Origin: Pleurodeles waltl
Lineage: Eukaryota; Chordata; Amphibia; Caudata; Salamandridae
DNA: 64,000 bases
Assembly: GCF_031143425.1 (NCBI RefSeq)
Contig: NC_090440.1
Span: 343,421,844-343,485,843, forward strand
Direction of reading: 5' to 3'
Shown here: one piece after another, positions 46,311 through 58,029 of the stretch
Layout of the letters: each line of letters starts with the position of its first letter
How positions within the stretch are numbered: the stretch's first letter is position 1
Notes under the pieces: generated by a model
Told to the model about the DNA's origin: nothing
Seen by the model: only the letters and a program-made list of their open reading frames with translations
Databases searched by the model: none
Program-made: the position numbers and the translations under genes

Positions 46311-47975
46311 GTGGAAATACAGATTCACATGCTTGGTGTAATGGCCATGCCTAAATATTACACAAACGGGGACAGGGAGATTAATGCACTCACACATCCA
46401 ATTGGATGTCATGCTTCATCATAGGGCATGCTACTCGTCAGACCGGCGCTGCAATGTCTGACGGGCCCCCCCCATGAAGGGGGCTCTTTGCCGGAGATCT
46501 TTTTCCAAAGACTCTGTGCCGTGGAGAGAGGTGTAGTGGACAATGCCAACCTCCATGCACAATATGGATAGGAGAGCAAAGTAAGGATAAAAGTGGCTCA
46601 ACACCTAGCACTTCATCATGAATTTATTAGATCAACAAAGGGTATTGGCCAAGATTTAAAAAGCAGGTGGGAGAGTGGAAATAGAGCTAATGCTCAATCA
46701 CTCTCTCAAAAGTGGAAGGGGAAGGACACTAACTTACACCCTCTAATGATGGGTCAACATGTTTCGCATCTCAGGGGTCCAGAAGTATCCAGCGACATTT
46801 CATCAGGACCAAAAACAAACAAAAACTTCTCCTTTGTAATAATACACAGACCTCAATGTGTCTAAATTAACAGTCAACTAGACTCCAGTCACTTACTCCA
46901 ACAAACTGCGCATCAGGCTAGTCAGGTAAAAAGGGATCACCCTGTGGATAAATTATAAACAATGACGAACATCTCAAGTCCAATATAAGTCACATTATTC
47001 CATGCACACACGAATACTAGGTGGCATTCAGTGAACAAAAGTGATAGTGTGCTTGGTGATAGCGTGGAGAGACGACAAAATATTGGCTTACCATTTTAAT
47101 TTAAGAATACGGCTCTCTAGGAATACACTTGCCAGGAGACAGGTGCAATTGCTATAAAAATAGAGAACATTGTCAGCAGGATAAATGGTACAGTTTGCTA
47201 TGAATAAAATGTTATCAAACGGTGCCTTGTGTTTAAAGGCACCGCAGGGACCTTTGATTGCACCAAGCATGGTCAAAAATGCATTGGTGCTTAATCCCAT
47301 AAAACCAAACCAGGGAAAACTTAGTTAGACTCAAATCCCCTCGGATGGAATAAATAAACAGTGCATCAACTGTGTTACATATTGTCAAAAAATCATTAAA
47401 GCTGATTACCCTATTACGGGGAGAGACTTAAAACGGGAGCTTAGTTACAGACAGAAGCACTCTCCTTATATCCATAGCAAGGATGCTTAATAATGTGGTG
47501 TGATTCATTTACTATGTAGCAGGCAAATGCTTTAAAGTTCAGAAACAGGCAATCTAGAAAATAAAAAGAAAAAAAGAAAAAAGCTCACATCCGCGAGCCA
47601 GTACTCACTAATGTGCAACAAGTCCTTCATCGAGGACCTACCCCGGGGCAGTGTTCCTGTAAATGCAACAGGAGCGCGGTCTGCAGCGTTGAAGAAACGC
47701 TGAAACCCAGAAGTCGGGTCTACTCAGGAGAGCGCCGATTGGAGCTCTGTCGTCATGTGGTGAGGAGCTGAGGAAATCGAGAGCAGACACCGAGGGGAAG
47801 GTTTCCTCTACAAAAGTGCCATAAAAAAAAAAGAAGTAGGACTCGTTTAAGCCACCTACAACCATACATCTAAACAGAATGAATACCACAAAACAATCTT
47901 CATTATTAGAAGGCATCAGAATAATAACAATGTACAATGCTTGATATTTGTAAATGTGCTCAATTAAATGGGAAA
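46311..47975. mobile_element. Unidentified insertion splitting the LINE
   Basis: It lies between two parts of what appears to be one minus-strand LINE (45110-46310 and 47976-48620), so it is probably a later insertion, although part of the RT region is also missing. Landmarks are a GC-rich palindrome at about 46440-46510, GGGTCAACATGTTTCGC at 46750 followed by TTCATCAGGACC at 46800, and a CpG-rich end at 47580-47820 that could hold a promoter. I see no coding domain, and the boundaries are approximate. Confidence 0.4.
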
Positions 47976-48620
47976 TCAGAGGCCTTCCTAAAGTTAATGA
48001 GGGCAAGACACTGATCCTCAGAAATAGGAGTGAACTGATTCAGTCCCTCCTTTTTATTTCCTATGTAGGACAATGGTTTAGGTGTGCTACTAATAGTTTG
48101 ATTGGTGGAAGGTTACTGGTGGAGAGGTTGTTGTGTAGATTGTTTCTGATTTTCCTAATTCTGTCATAGAAAAATATTGATGAAGAGTGAACTACTTCCC
48201 TGGGAGGGTTAAATTTCATTAGCTACCCCTCATGATCAAAAAGAGTATCTATTATTTTAAATAACTCACAAGTGCTAATTTTGAGCTTGTAAAATGCTGC
48301 AGGTGTAGTAGAATGTTTTGTTTATCTGACAAGGTAATTAAACGTGTGCATTGTCTACTATATGTTGGCTTATCGTCCACATTATATTATTTTCTCCATT
48401 TCCTTTCCATTTATTTGAGGAGGGTCTTCTCTGCCTTGAGGGGTTCATTGAGCCAAGGACTGGTAACATGTTTTGTTTAGACTTGTTTGGTCTGAATAGT
48501 GGCCAAGGAGTCAAGGGTTTTATTTACCATGAGTTAACAAGACTGAAGATGATCAGCACCACCCTTGTTGGTCTGACTGGCATTACATCTATCAGAGGTT
48601 TCCTTAACAGTTTTGTCAAA
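47976..48620 (-). pseudogene. Decayed L2-like LINE: EN-RT linker part
   Basis: On the minus strand near 48500-48380 the translation includes PWLNEPLKAEKTLL and MERKWRK. These correspond in order to the KPLWFSDTLKESKK and LERTWRKD linker of the LINE at 21323-24378. Several stops follow. It is probably continuous in origin with 45110-46310. Confidence 0.55.
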
Positions 48621-48891
48621 TGAAGCTGAAGACACTAAATTGCAGTTCTTTCAAATAATCACTGCGCATTGCCTGATATGTGGAACTTTCTGGAAATTAA
48701 GGAGCTTGAATTTTACAAAAAAGGGTTAGACTACAGAAGACTAGTAGTGGAGAGAAAGATAATGGCTTTAGATACGGAAATCAGTAAATCATAAATGTGG
48801 CCTGGTGTATGTAACGGCTCAGTCACTAGTTGAGTTAGGCCTAGAGAAGTGGGGTATTAGAATATCTAGGATTTTGTGTTTTGATGGCGGT

Positions 48892-51150
48892 GTCAATCTT
48901 GTGGGTAGTGTATCCCCAACTTTTTGCCTTGATTGTTGTTACTGAACATAAAACTCTGGGAGCTTTCCCCTGCTAATCAGCAGTAAAGTGCTTGTGCTAC
49001 CCATTTTAACATGAGGAAATTGGCATGTCCATAATTAGCACATTTAACATATCTATAAGACCCTACTACATGGTACAAAAGTGTACCCTGGGTATATAAA
49101 TGAAATGCCACAAATGGACTGCAACACCCATTGTGACATCTTCTATAGTGACAGTGTAAGCATGACTGCAGGCCTGCTTCCTGTAGTCTGGCTGTGATGT
49201 ATTAAAATTGCTAATTTGGCCTCTCAGAGTCATCCAGCCTTCCTTTTAAATATTAATAAGTCATGCCCGTAAGACAGCATGCATGGTATTTAAAAGTAAG
49301 ACATGTAAACTAAACGTTTATTGTCAAACATGTCCTTGGAGTAAAAGGCCCCACAACTTACTTCCACTGCTACTGGGTTGGTGGTTCCAATGAAAGCACT
49401 AGTTTACAATATTATATGTAATATGTTATTTCCAACTAGGAAGTACCGAGCAATTTCATTTTAAGGCCTTTTTTCAAATCATCGATTACAAGTCAAATTC
49501 ACTGGTAAAGTAAGATTTGTAATAAATATTTTGTAAAAAACCTACGTTTAGAAAGTAATTTTTTCCCTGCCGAAAGCCTCTTGAGGCCCATTTGCATGAG
49601 CTCTAACTGTCACCCATGAGTTGAATAGCCCCCTGAAAGAGATGCTTACAGCGCTGAGGCAAAGGTATTGAGTGTGAGTAGTTGTCTTTTGCCTCCTGGC
49701 AGGATCGTGAAATGGGGTGGTCCGGGAAGCTGATTGACTTCAAAGAGTAACTTCAAAGAGGCATACCTGTCACATACAAATCTTAGATGACACCTGGGCA
49801 GGGTCATTTTTTGTTCCTCCAAACAGGCAGGCACCAATCCTAGTGGGAGAGGAGCTGCTCCAAAACTAGTTTAAGGTGACCACAGAGGAGCGGCTACGCC
49901 TTTGGGGTGGGAACACAGTTTATGCATAAGGGGAAATTGGTTTGCCATGTTGGATTTAGATAGAGGGGCTTATTGTGGGATTGCTTGCTATATGGCACTC
50001 AGGAAGTGTTCCAAAAGTTGGACAGGTAAACCGTTGGAACTTTTACCTCAATGACTAGGGAAAAGCCGAGCGACCCCCCATCCACCAGCTGGCACTAGGC
50101 ACAAGAATGACATCCTGAGTACCTTCCTTACAACACTTTCTGGATCTGTAGAACAGAAGAGAACTGGACCTATTGTCTGTAACTTGGGAAGAACATGGAA
50201 GACTGGAGTCACTAGCTTCATGGATGTCTCATCCAGTAGCTATCCAATGACTTGGAGCCCTCTTTGGCCTCATCCCGCTGTCTTGCTCTACTGAAGATTG
50301 TTCACTTCCATTGCAGAGATTTAGGGCCTCATTATGAGGCTGGCAGTCCAAGGACCGCCAGCCCCACGGTGACAGTTGAACTACCACAACTGTGGTGGTC
50401 TGACTCCCACATTCAAATCCTAGTGGGCAGACCCACCACTGCCGTCTCTGCTGTGAATGTGGTTCCCGACAGTTAGATGGTGGCTTGAGTTGTACTCAGC
50501 CACTGCGCACTGAACTCAGCACCGCCGAGCTGATTACAACTCAGCATTCTGCCAGCCCTTCCATCCTGCCATGGAAAGGCTGGGACCACAGGGGTGCACA
50601 TGCACTGCCCATGGCATGGGCAGTGCAGGGCCCCCCTTGCCCAGCACCATTGGAATGCAGACTGTCTACTTTGCAGACACTGCACATTCTGATGGTGCCG
50701 GGGTGCTACAGTATTGGCCTCGGCTTCCGTAAGGGAGCCAAGGCCAATACTATAGCACTGTTGCGCAACGGGAACCTTGTAATACAATGTTCCAACTGGT
50801 CAGCCCGGCAGAAACATTGTAATAAGGTCGGGGGATGCCACTGCCATGGTGGTGGTGTCCTCCACATGAGTTTGGCAGTCGGCTTGTCCGACTGGTAAAC
50901 TCATAATGAGGGCCTAAATCTGAAGATAAAACTTCAGACTGAGTTCAACCTGGTTTCTGTATCTGAGCCATGCTCCATTGTGATCGGCATTAACTTGTGT
51001 ACCAGTCACGTGCAATCAAATGATCACATTTGGTGCCTACTGATTTTTGCAGCTAATTTTACATTTAAACTTTTCAAAATCAACAACTCTGGTTTCTCTT
51101 ATTGAATGTTTGTAAATTTAGTGTTATTTTATTCATTAAAATGCACACGA
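48892..51150 (+). mobile_element. Old LTR related to family A, interrupted by a MITE
   Basis: TGTCAATCTTGTGGG, then CCAACTTTTTGCC, GCTAATCAGCAGTAAAGTGC, CATTTTAACATGAGG and TAAGACCCTACTA parallel the first 300 bp of the family A LTR in order and spacing, with much divergence. The MITE at 50324-50914 interrupts it. The AT-rich 3' part to about 51150 resembles the 3' zone of family A. The ends are too decayed to find a target duplication. Confidence 0.55.
50324..50914. mobile_element. Harbinger-type serial-hairpin MITE (older copy)
   Basis: It starts GGGCCTCATTATGAGG and ends CTCATAATGAGGGCC. The inside shares hairpin words with copies A-C, such as TGCACTGCCCATGG with CCATGGGCAGTGCA-like arms near 50607, CTACTTTGCAGACACTG, and GTATTGGCCTCGGCT against AGCCAAGGCCAATAC. 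The flanks TTTA and TAAA are mirror images, so the exact duplication is unclear. It has lost much of its CpG content. Confidence 0.72.
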
Positions 51151-51495
51151 TTTTTCAAAATTGGTTTGGGAATTTTCTTGTGTGTTTTGTCTTTCTTATT
51201 GTTTTGGTACCTCGTATTATATGATACTTTAAACAACGTATCTAAACCTGTTTGCTGTATGCTATAGCTACTAGGGTTGAAAGAAGGTAACAATGGGGGA
51301 GCATCCTGAATGAGAAGCCTTCATCAAATTACATTACAGAAACCATAACAAAATTGCATAGGTTTATGAGTGAGAAACCAAATATATTCATAAACTACAT
51401 TTGATTGCCAGTGAGCATCTACTGCTTGGGCCATGTTCTAACAGCTTTAAAGAACTGTTTGTGGGTTGGGGTTTGTTATCACACATAGTGCCCCT
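51151..51495. other. No gene seen
   Basis: AT-rich sequence with nothing recognised. Confidence 0.35.
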
Positions 51496-52132
51496 GGGCC
51501 TCAATTAGCGTGAGTGACAGCTTTTTGCTTCCCCGGGGCATTCTTGTACTACTGAAGGTGCCGCATATGGTTGTGCAGCCTCTTCTCTTATACTGACAGT
51601 GCTGTTACATATATAGCGCCAGCGCTATACTGTCAGGCTGTTCCCTCATTTGCACTGGGGCGTGGCCTCATGGAAAAAAAGGGAATTACTTTGCCTCTGG
51701 ACCTTTGCCTTATTGCGGACATGGGCACACAGGCAAACATGCCCTTAGAAGGCACACTAACAGTGATCCAACAAAAGGTGGTGCACTGTCAGTTCACCCC
51801 CTAGGGCAGCCTTCTCGAGGGGTGAAAAGTTGCCCCAATGACCCCCAGACATTCCCCTAAATGAGGGTGCAGTCACTCACTGCAACCACCTGTGAGAGGA
51901 TTTCTAACTTCTCTTTAAAATGCGTGCGGTTGCCACCTCCACCAAGAAACACGGATCTTTTGAAGCAGATGTTCCATATTTCACTGAATGTGCTGCCCTC
52001 AGGGCAGTGTGAGTTTGAGGTTGCCCTGGGGACAGCACATTCATTGTACTAGGGTGTACTGTCCCTGTTTGCACATGATGCATCTGCTTAAGGGTGTGCT
52101 GTGTCACAAGTAAGGACAGTGGGCCTTATATG
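51496..52132. repeat. Possible MITE of unknown type
   Basis: A moderately GC-rich block with GGGCCTCAATTAGCG at the left and AGTGGGCCTTATATG at the right. It has internal partial palindromes (TATAGCGCCAGCGCTATA at 51612-51629 and GTGCTGCCCTCAGGGCAG near 51990). The ends are too imperfect to be sure. Confidence 0.35.
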
Positions 52133-54242
52133 TAATAAGGGTCTAGGTGTAAACTTACAGGTTAAGCACTCAATGGCCTCTCTACCTGAAAAGCCTTGGT
52201 GTCTATGCAAAAGTAAAAAAATAATTTAAGGAATTACTTTATCATTCTGCAGGGGCTTTATCCTGTGACCCCGAAGACGAATGACAACGTGACCATATGG
52301 ATTGAAGGCATCATACAGATGAACTTCCTTAAGATTTATGCGATGAGTGATTTTTTATTAACATTTGATGGTGAGCTGTGCACTTATGTGATCAACCAAT
52401 ATACCACGCTTGGGTTATATCCCTCCCAAAAACTCAAAACCTTTTTGCTTCAATTTAATCAGCACACAGGCTCATTTTGATAACTCTTTCCACCTTGCAA
52501 ATGTTATAGTGCAAATTGGATTGTGAGTGCACTCAAATAAAATAAAACATGGCCCCTGCGTCCTACAATCCACAAACGAGTGTTACTATTTCTTCGAAGT
52601 CCTGTATCTGCCGAAGACATTTTATTAAGGATGTGCAATGCAGTTTTTAAAACTTTGCAATTTTTTGATCCACTAGGAGAAGGTCTTTTGAGAGGAAAAC
52701 CAAGCAATGGCACAACTCTATGGGTACATTTTTCTGCAAACTAAGATTTGTGGAAAATAAAATAGTTGTGCTGGAAATTCTTAAAGAAAGCTTTCCTAGT
52801 GTGAAAACTTCTTTCTCCGGTACAGTTGGGGTCAGCACAGAAACTTTGGGAGCTTGTGAAGAGTAAATGTCATGAACGTCACCTACTTTCAATGGCAAAA
52901 TTAAACTTCCCACCCTCCTGGTACCACTAAATCTCCCAAATCCAGGGGTCTCACCAGTCTCAAATCAATCCTATGCTTTGTAATAGTTTCTGTGTCAAAC
53001 GAGGGGGCAATATTGAAATGGTAGGTGGGTTGATTCATATTTAACAGCATTGGGTTATTTATGGGCCTCATTCACCAAGATCATTTTGTAAGTATGTATA
53101 CATTTATTGTTTCATTAATGAAAATCATTACAATCATATTGGAGCAACATGATAAAATAATCTCGAGTACTGTACATGTCTGTTACAACTAACATCTCAT
53201 ATTAAACATAGTCAAAGTTATCCCAGATATACCTTTGCAGTGAAAATAAAGTTTGTTAAAAACATTAAATATATTAAGGATGCAATAATATATATAGAGC
53301 TCACTTTTCACAAATCTAAGTTTTCATTTGTAATGAGACATATGCAATTCGTAAGGCATGTTCTAGACTTACTAAATTGTTCACCATATTATATCTACTG
53401 ATCACCTGCTGTTGACAGTAAAACATGTAAAAACATTTATAAGACTTTTATGTCAAGATATATGTTCAGAGCAGTTAACTTTATACAAAACCTAGGTCAT
53501 CACTCAAGGGGGATATGTGCAAAATCGTTACCTGTGTAGAAATTGCTACAGTGCTTAACATTGATTCTCCATCTTTAGCCTTCTAATTAGTCACTATTTA
53601 CCAATAGATAGTAAATTCATAAAACCTGTTCAAATTTTGCTAAAGTGATACCCATTAAATCACCAACTTTTGACTTCTATTCCATTATTATCAGTCAACC
53701 ATGTACAAAACCTTCATAAGACATATGATATAAGCCACTAATCCTGATGGGACATGTTCAGAACATTCACAAGACATGCACAGCCACACTGAAGAATGTA
53801 TCATGAGTTTGTTCATCTTCCACTTATTTAAAAATTTAGCAAACCAGCAGGTAATCTAAATTGACTTGCCAGATACAGATATAATAAGTGCCTGAAGGCA
53901 TGTTCTTATCCAAGCTTAAAAAAACAGAGGGTTTGATAAAATTCAGTGAACAGACACATGCTATATGTAATAGTGTTTCCTGTGGATATCCACATAGCCT
54001 GAAACTGCTAGTTGGCCTTTCTAGAAACCATTTTGGTACCCTGTCCTTAGTTGGATTTAGGCTAAGGCTTAACTACAAAAATACATCCCACATGAATGAT
54101 GGAAAAGAGACAGATAAATCTGGATACGCAAGAACGCATAAAAATGTTTAACTGACCAGGCATGTTTTTTGACTAAAAGTGCATTTGTATCTACATTAAA
54201 CGTAAGTAGTTTTGTTGCTTTGTTCAGAAAGATTTAAAACAC
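52133..54242. other. No gene seen; strongly AT-rich
   Basis: No terminal repeats or domains. Short frames (52265-52480, 52647-52913, 53888-54151) carry no recognisable motif. Confidence 0.35.
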
Positions 54243-54245
54243 ACT

Positions 54246-55252
54246 GGGGGTCATTATGACCCTGGCGGAAGGCGGAGAACCGGCGGTAAGACCGCCAACA
54301 GGCTGGCGGTCTTACTTTGTGGAATTATGACCATGGCGGTAACCGCCATGGTCATCCGCCGGTTCTCTGTTCCGCCCACTGGGCTGGAGACCTGGGTCTC
54401 CAGCCCGGAGGCCGTCACTAGACCGCCGGCGCCATTTGGACCCGCCTTACCGCCGTGGATTTCCAGCGGTTTGAACCGCCATGAAATCCATGGCGGTAAG
54501 CACTATCAGTGGCAGGGAATTCCTTCCCTGGAACTGCTAGGGGTCTCCCCCACTCCCCACCTGACTCCCTCCCCTACACCCCCCACCACCCCTGCCACCC
54601 GCCAAAGGTGGCAGGGCCCCCCTCCCCGACCCCCAACATCACATCACCCATATCCATACGACACGCACGCAGGCACTACCTACACACTTACATGCACACA
54701 CGCCGACATACATGCCTACATCCACACACACAGTCAGACACGCACACCCACATTCAAACATACACGCACACATCCATACAGACATACCCACAGACATACA
54801 CGCACTCATTCCCATACACACAACACCCCCGCAAGCATACACGCACTCACACACCCCCTCTACATACACACACCCCCATACACCCACACAACACCCCCCA
54901 CCCCCCTCCCCTCACGGGCGATCGACTTACCTGGTCTGACGATCCTCCGGGAGGGGACAGGATCCATGGGGGCAACTCCACCGACACCACACCGCCAACA
55001 GAACACCGCCACGGCGAATCACAGGACGTGATTCGCTGGGTGGTGTTCTGTTGGTGTGGTGGTGGAGGTGGAGCAACTTCAACTTCCCCGCCTCCCGCCA
55101 GTATGGCTGTTGGCGGCTCTCCATCCATAAAAGGACAGAGAGCTGCCAACGGTCACAATAGGCCGAGCGGCAAAATGCCACCACTGGCGGTCTTCCGCGC
55201 GGCGGTCCCTCAGCAGTCTTCAAAAAAGACCGCTGAGGTCAAAATTACCCCC
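54246..55252. mobile_element. Harbinger-type MITE with CA-rich core and ACT duplication
   Basis: It starts GGGGGTCATTATGACC and ends GGTCAAAATTACCCCC, with the direct triplet ACT at 54243-54245 and 55253-55255. The edges are hairpin-rich (GGCGGTAAGACCGCC, ATGACCATGGCGGTAACCGCCATGGTCAT). About 260 bp at 54640-54900 is a degenerate ACACACGCA repeat, the mirror of the GT-rich core at 40180-40430. A later hairpin surrounds 55000-55050 (CGAATCACAGGACGTGATTCG). The 234- and 255-residue Thr/His/Pro-rich frames through it are repeat translations. Confidence 0.83.
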
Positions 55253-55289
55253 ACTGTGTTCATCTCAAGAGGCTAGGAGTTTGATAAGA

Positions 55290-57340
55290 CTCGGATGAGA
55301 AGGACCTCAATGCCACAAAATACGAAGATTTACTGATTGCTTCCTAGCACTTATTTGCAAGGGAACCAGGTTCAGATAAAAGGAGAGAGTGTATACATTT
55401 TAAGAAGGCAGCCTGCCTGCCCCTGGAGGCCAAACTCTAATGTATTTCAGCCAGACCAGTATTCTTTGGAATCCTAAAAATAGATTTTATAGCCTTGATT
55501 TGCAAGAGGTACAATAATTTAGTGTGTTTCCCACGGAAAATAACTGAGTCATGAGCTAATGCTGGAATTAACTTTTCACAAGATAATCGTAAGTGGGGCA
55601 TATTAGTTGAAGTTGAGAGAAGCGGTTTTGGCTCTTAATAGATCAAAATGTCCTTCAACAGAAATCTTATCAAACAAAATACCAAGGTATTCTCCTAACT
55701 AATTTGATTGGCTGTCCTCTTGCATACAAGGCTTGTGATCTTGTTGAAGATGCCCTGATTGCCATAATGTTGGTTTTCTTAATATTAAACTCAAGAAGAT
55801 TAACAGATCTATATTTGTCAAAGGAAATAATTAAGTGTTCTAGACCTATAGGTGTCTGGCTGAGTATAATGGTATCATCAGCATACTGTAGATATTTTAG
55901 AGGACTGTTTGAAAATTTGGGCAAATGAGAATTTGTTGCTTTCAGATGTTGTTTCAAATCTGACATGAAAAGATTAAATAAACCAACCTGTGGCAAGGAC
56001 ACAATCTTGTTTTCAGCCATGAGATGTTTCAATTCACCGTGTAAGACAAGTTCCATCACCCAACTTAACCTGCACCCAGGTGTTCGTATAAAGGAGGATG
56101 AAAGGTCTGGTAATCTCAGAAACACTCCATATGAAATTAACATTTTCCAGAACAAAACTCTAGGAACTAAGTAGATGCTGCTTTTAAGTAGACAAAACAG
56201 ATATAAAGTTTTTGCTTCCTGAATATTGCATTCATCCATCAATATTAGAACACACAAATTAGTAGTTGTTGACTGGCCCTCCGAAAACCAGATTGGTTAA
56301 CTGGAATTAGGTGCACTGCTGCTAATCATTCTTCAAGCTACTCTAATATAAGAGAGAAGAAGACTTTGCCTCAACATCAGTCAAAGCTGTTAAACACTTT
56401 TGTAGATAGTTTGTAAAAAATTTCATTGCCATGATTCAGGGGACAATTTCCATCAGAATGACCTCATTATAAAGTGGAGTCAGTATCTCTGCCCAGAGGA
56501 CCGGATCCACCCTAAAAACAGCATTTGGGAGGCCATTTGGCCCTGGTGCCCAATTTGGCCTAATCTGTTTGAGTAATGCTGATGTTTCTTCTTTTTCTTT
56601 TTTATAACAGCTCCATTATGAGCGAAGTTGATGTGTCTACCTTGCTAACTATCATACCCAAATGTTCCTGTTGTCCATTGGAAATACTTCCTCCAGGTTG
56701 CTGTCAATTTAATGTTCCAAGATGATCTACACTCAAAAGAGGTTACCAGTCATGATCTGTAGAGATTGAAAGTATAATCTACCTAGACATTTTCTGTAAT
56801 GTTTGCATGGCTGGTTCTATTACCACCATTTTCAAGACCATTGATTACTGACCAAAATGACTTAGGGGGTTATTCCAACTTTGGAGGAAGTGGTAATCCG
56901 TCCCAAAAGTGACGGTAAAGGGACGGATATACCACCAGCCGTATTACAAGTCCATTATATCCTATGGAACTCGTAATACGGCTGGTGGTAAATCCGTCAC
57001 ATTTGGGACGGATTACCACCTCCTCCAAAGTTGGAATAACCCCCTTAGTGTTACTTGACCTGCTTACAAATAGCAGCTTCTTTCATAGGCCCAGGTGGTA
57101 GTTGTTCTTTGCATTTGCTAATGCATGCTTATATGACTTCCTAAAGGCTTCCAACTTTTTTAAAGTAGGGATTGAGTATACTCACATTTCTGACAGAAGA
57201 CAGCCCTTGTCGCTCTATTCAGAGCCTTTTTTTGGTGAAACAGTTTGGGGTGTACAACTCATTGTAAGATTTTACTAGAAGATTGACCTTTCTTGGAATT
57301 TTGACTGGAAATGTTATGATTAAATAATTGCTCATAGATT
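55290..57340 (-). pseudogene. Decayed LINE reverse transcriptase, second family
   Basis: Minus-strand translation gives, in order, APGPNGLPNAVFRVDP (near 56530), the N-terminal reverse transcriptase region, then LKYLQYADDTIILSQTPIG in the open frame 55670-56257, the catalytic YADD box. The flanking sequence LFNLFMSDLK replaces the usual G(V/C)PQGSxLSP box neighbourhood. Many stops interrupt the rest. The YADDTIILSQT wording differs from the LINE at 21 kb, so this is another clade (CR1-like or other). It is itself split by the MITE at 56865-57044. Confidence 0.75.
56865..57044. mobile_element. 180-bp palindromic MITE with TTA duplication
   Basis: It starts GGGGGTTATTCCAACTTTGG and ends with the exact complement of that sequence. 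The arms continue inward almost to the centre (GTAATCCGTCCCAAA...TTTGGGACGGATTAC, GCCGTATTAC...GTAATACGGC). The direct triplet TTA flanks it at 56862-56864 and 57045-57047, as for PIF/Harbinger. Confidence 0.92.
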
Positions 57341-58029
57341 CCATTTGTCCAACATAGAGCTTTTAATGACAGCCGGACAGCAGCCAGATGTAATTAACAT
57401 CTTAACTTGCACAATTATCTCTTACTGTTTGTTAGACTGCCAGACCAAGGCCCTCATTATGACATTGGCGGTAAATGCCGCTTACTGCCATGCTGATGGC
57501 TGCCAACATACAGCCACGGTGGCGAATATCCGTTCAGCATATTATGACACACACACAAACAAATCCGACAGAATACTGCTGCATACACAAATCCACCAGA
57601 ACAAAGGTCAGTGATAAGGTGGCGGTCCCAAAACCCATACGTTACACCAACAAAACAATGCCCATCACATTATGACCCACGAATGAGCACGGCAGACATT
57701 CAATGGTGGTAAACGATTAGCGGTACATACCACTGCGCACAGAATGGATACCCACATACAAAACAACACAACATTGGCAAATATCAAATACACACACCAG
57801 AAACCCATACACACACCACATCCACACACCCACACCACTATAAAACACACGCCCTCAGTACCCCCCAACCACTTATGAACAAAAATTGCCACCAGGAGAC
57901 TGAGAAGAAGTGACAGAGACAACTAGACACACACACCACTTACACCCATACACCTCTCACGCACTCCACATCACACACCCTACCTTATTACCAAACACAC
58001 CTCTCACCAACACACATCACACAACACCC

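Noticed and set aside
54327..55276. Two overlapping 234- and 255-residue frames rich in His, Thr and Pro
   Set aside because: They cross the CA-rich core and hairpins of a MITE with target duplication and have no domain.
57910..58029. An upstream start for Myb-like gene 1 at 57910
   Set aside because: The added 40 residues are His/Thr-rich translation of a CA-rich leader. The ATG at 58030 directly precedes the conserved-looking domain.
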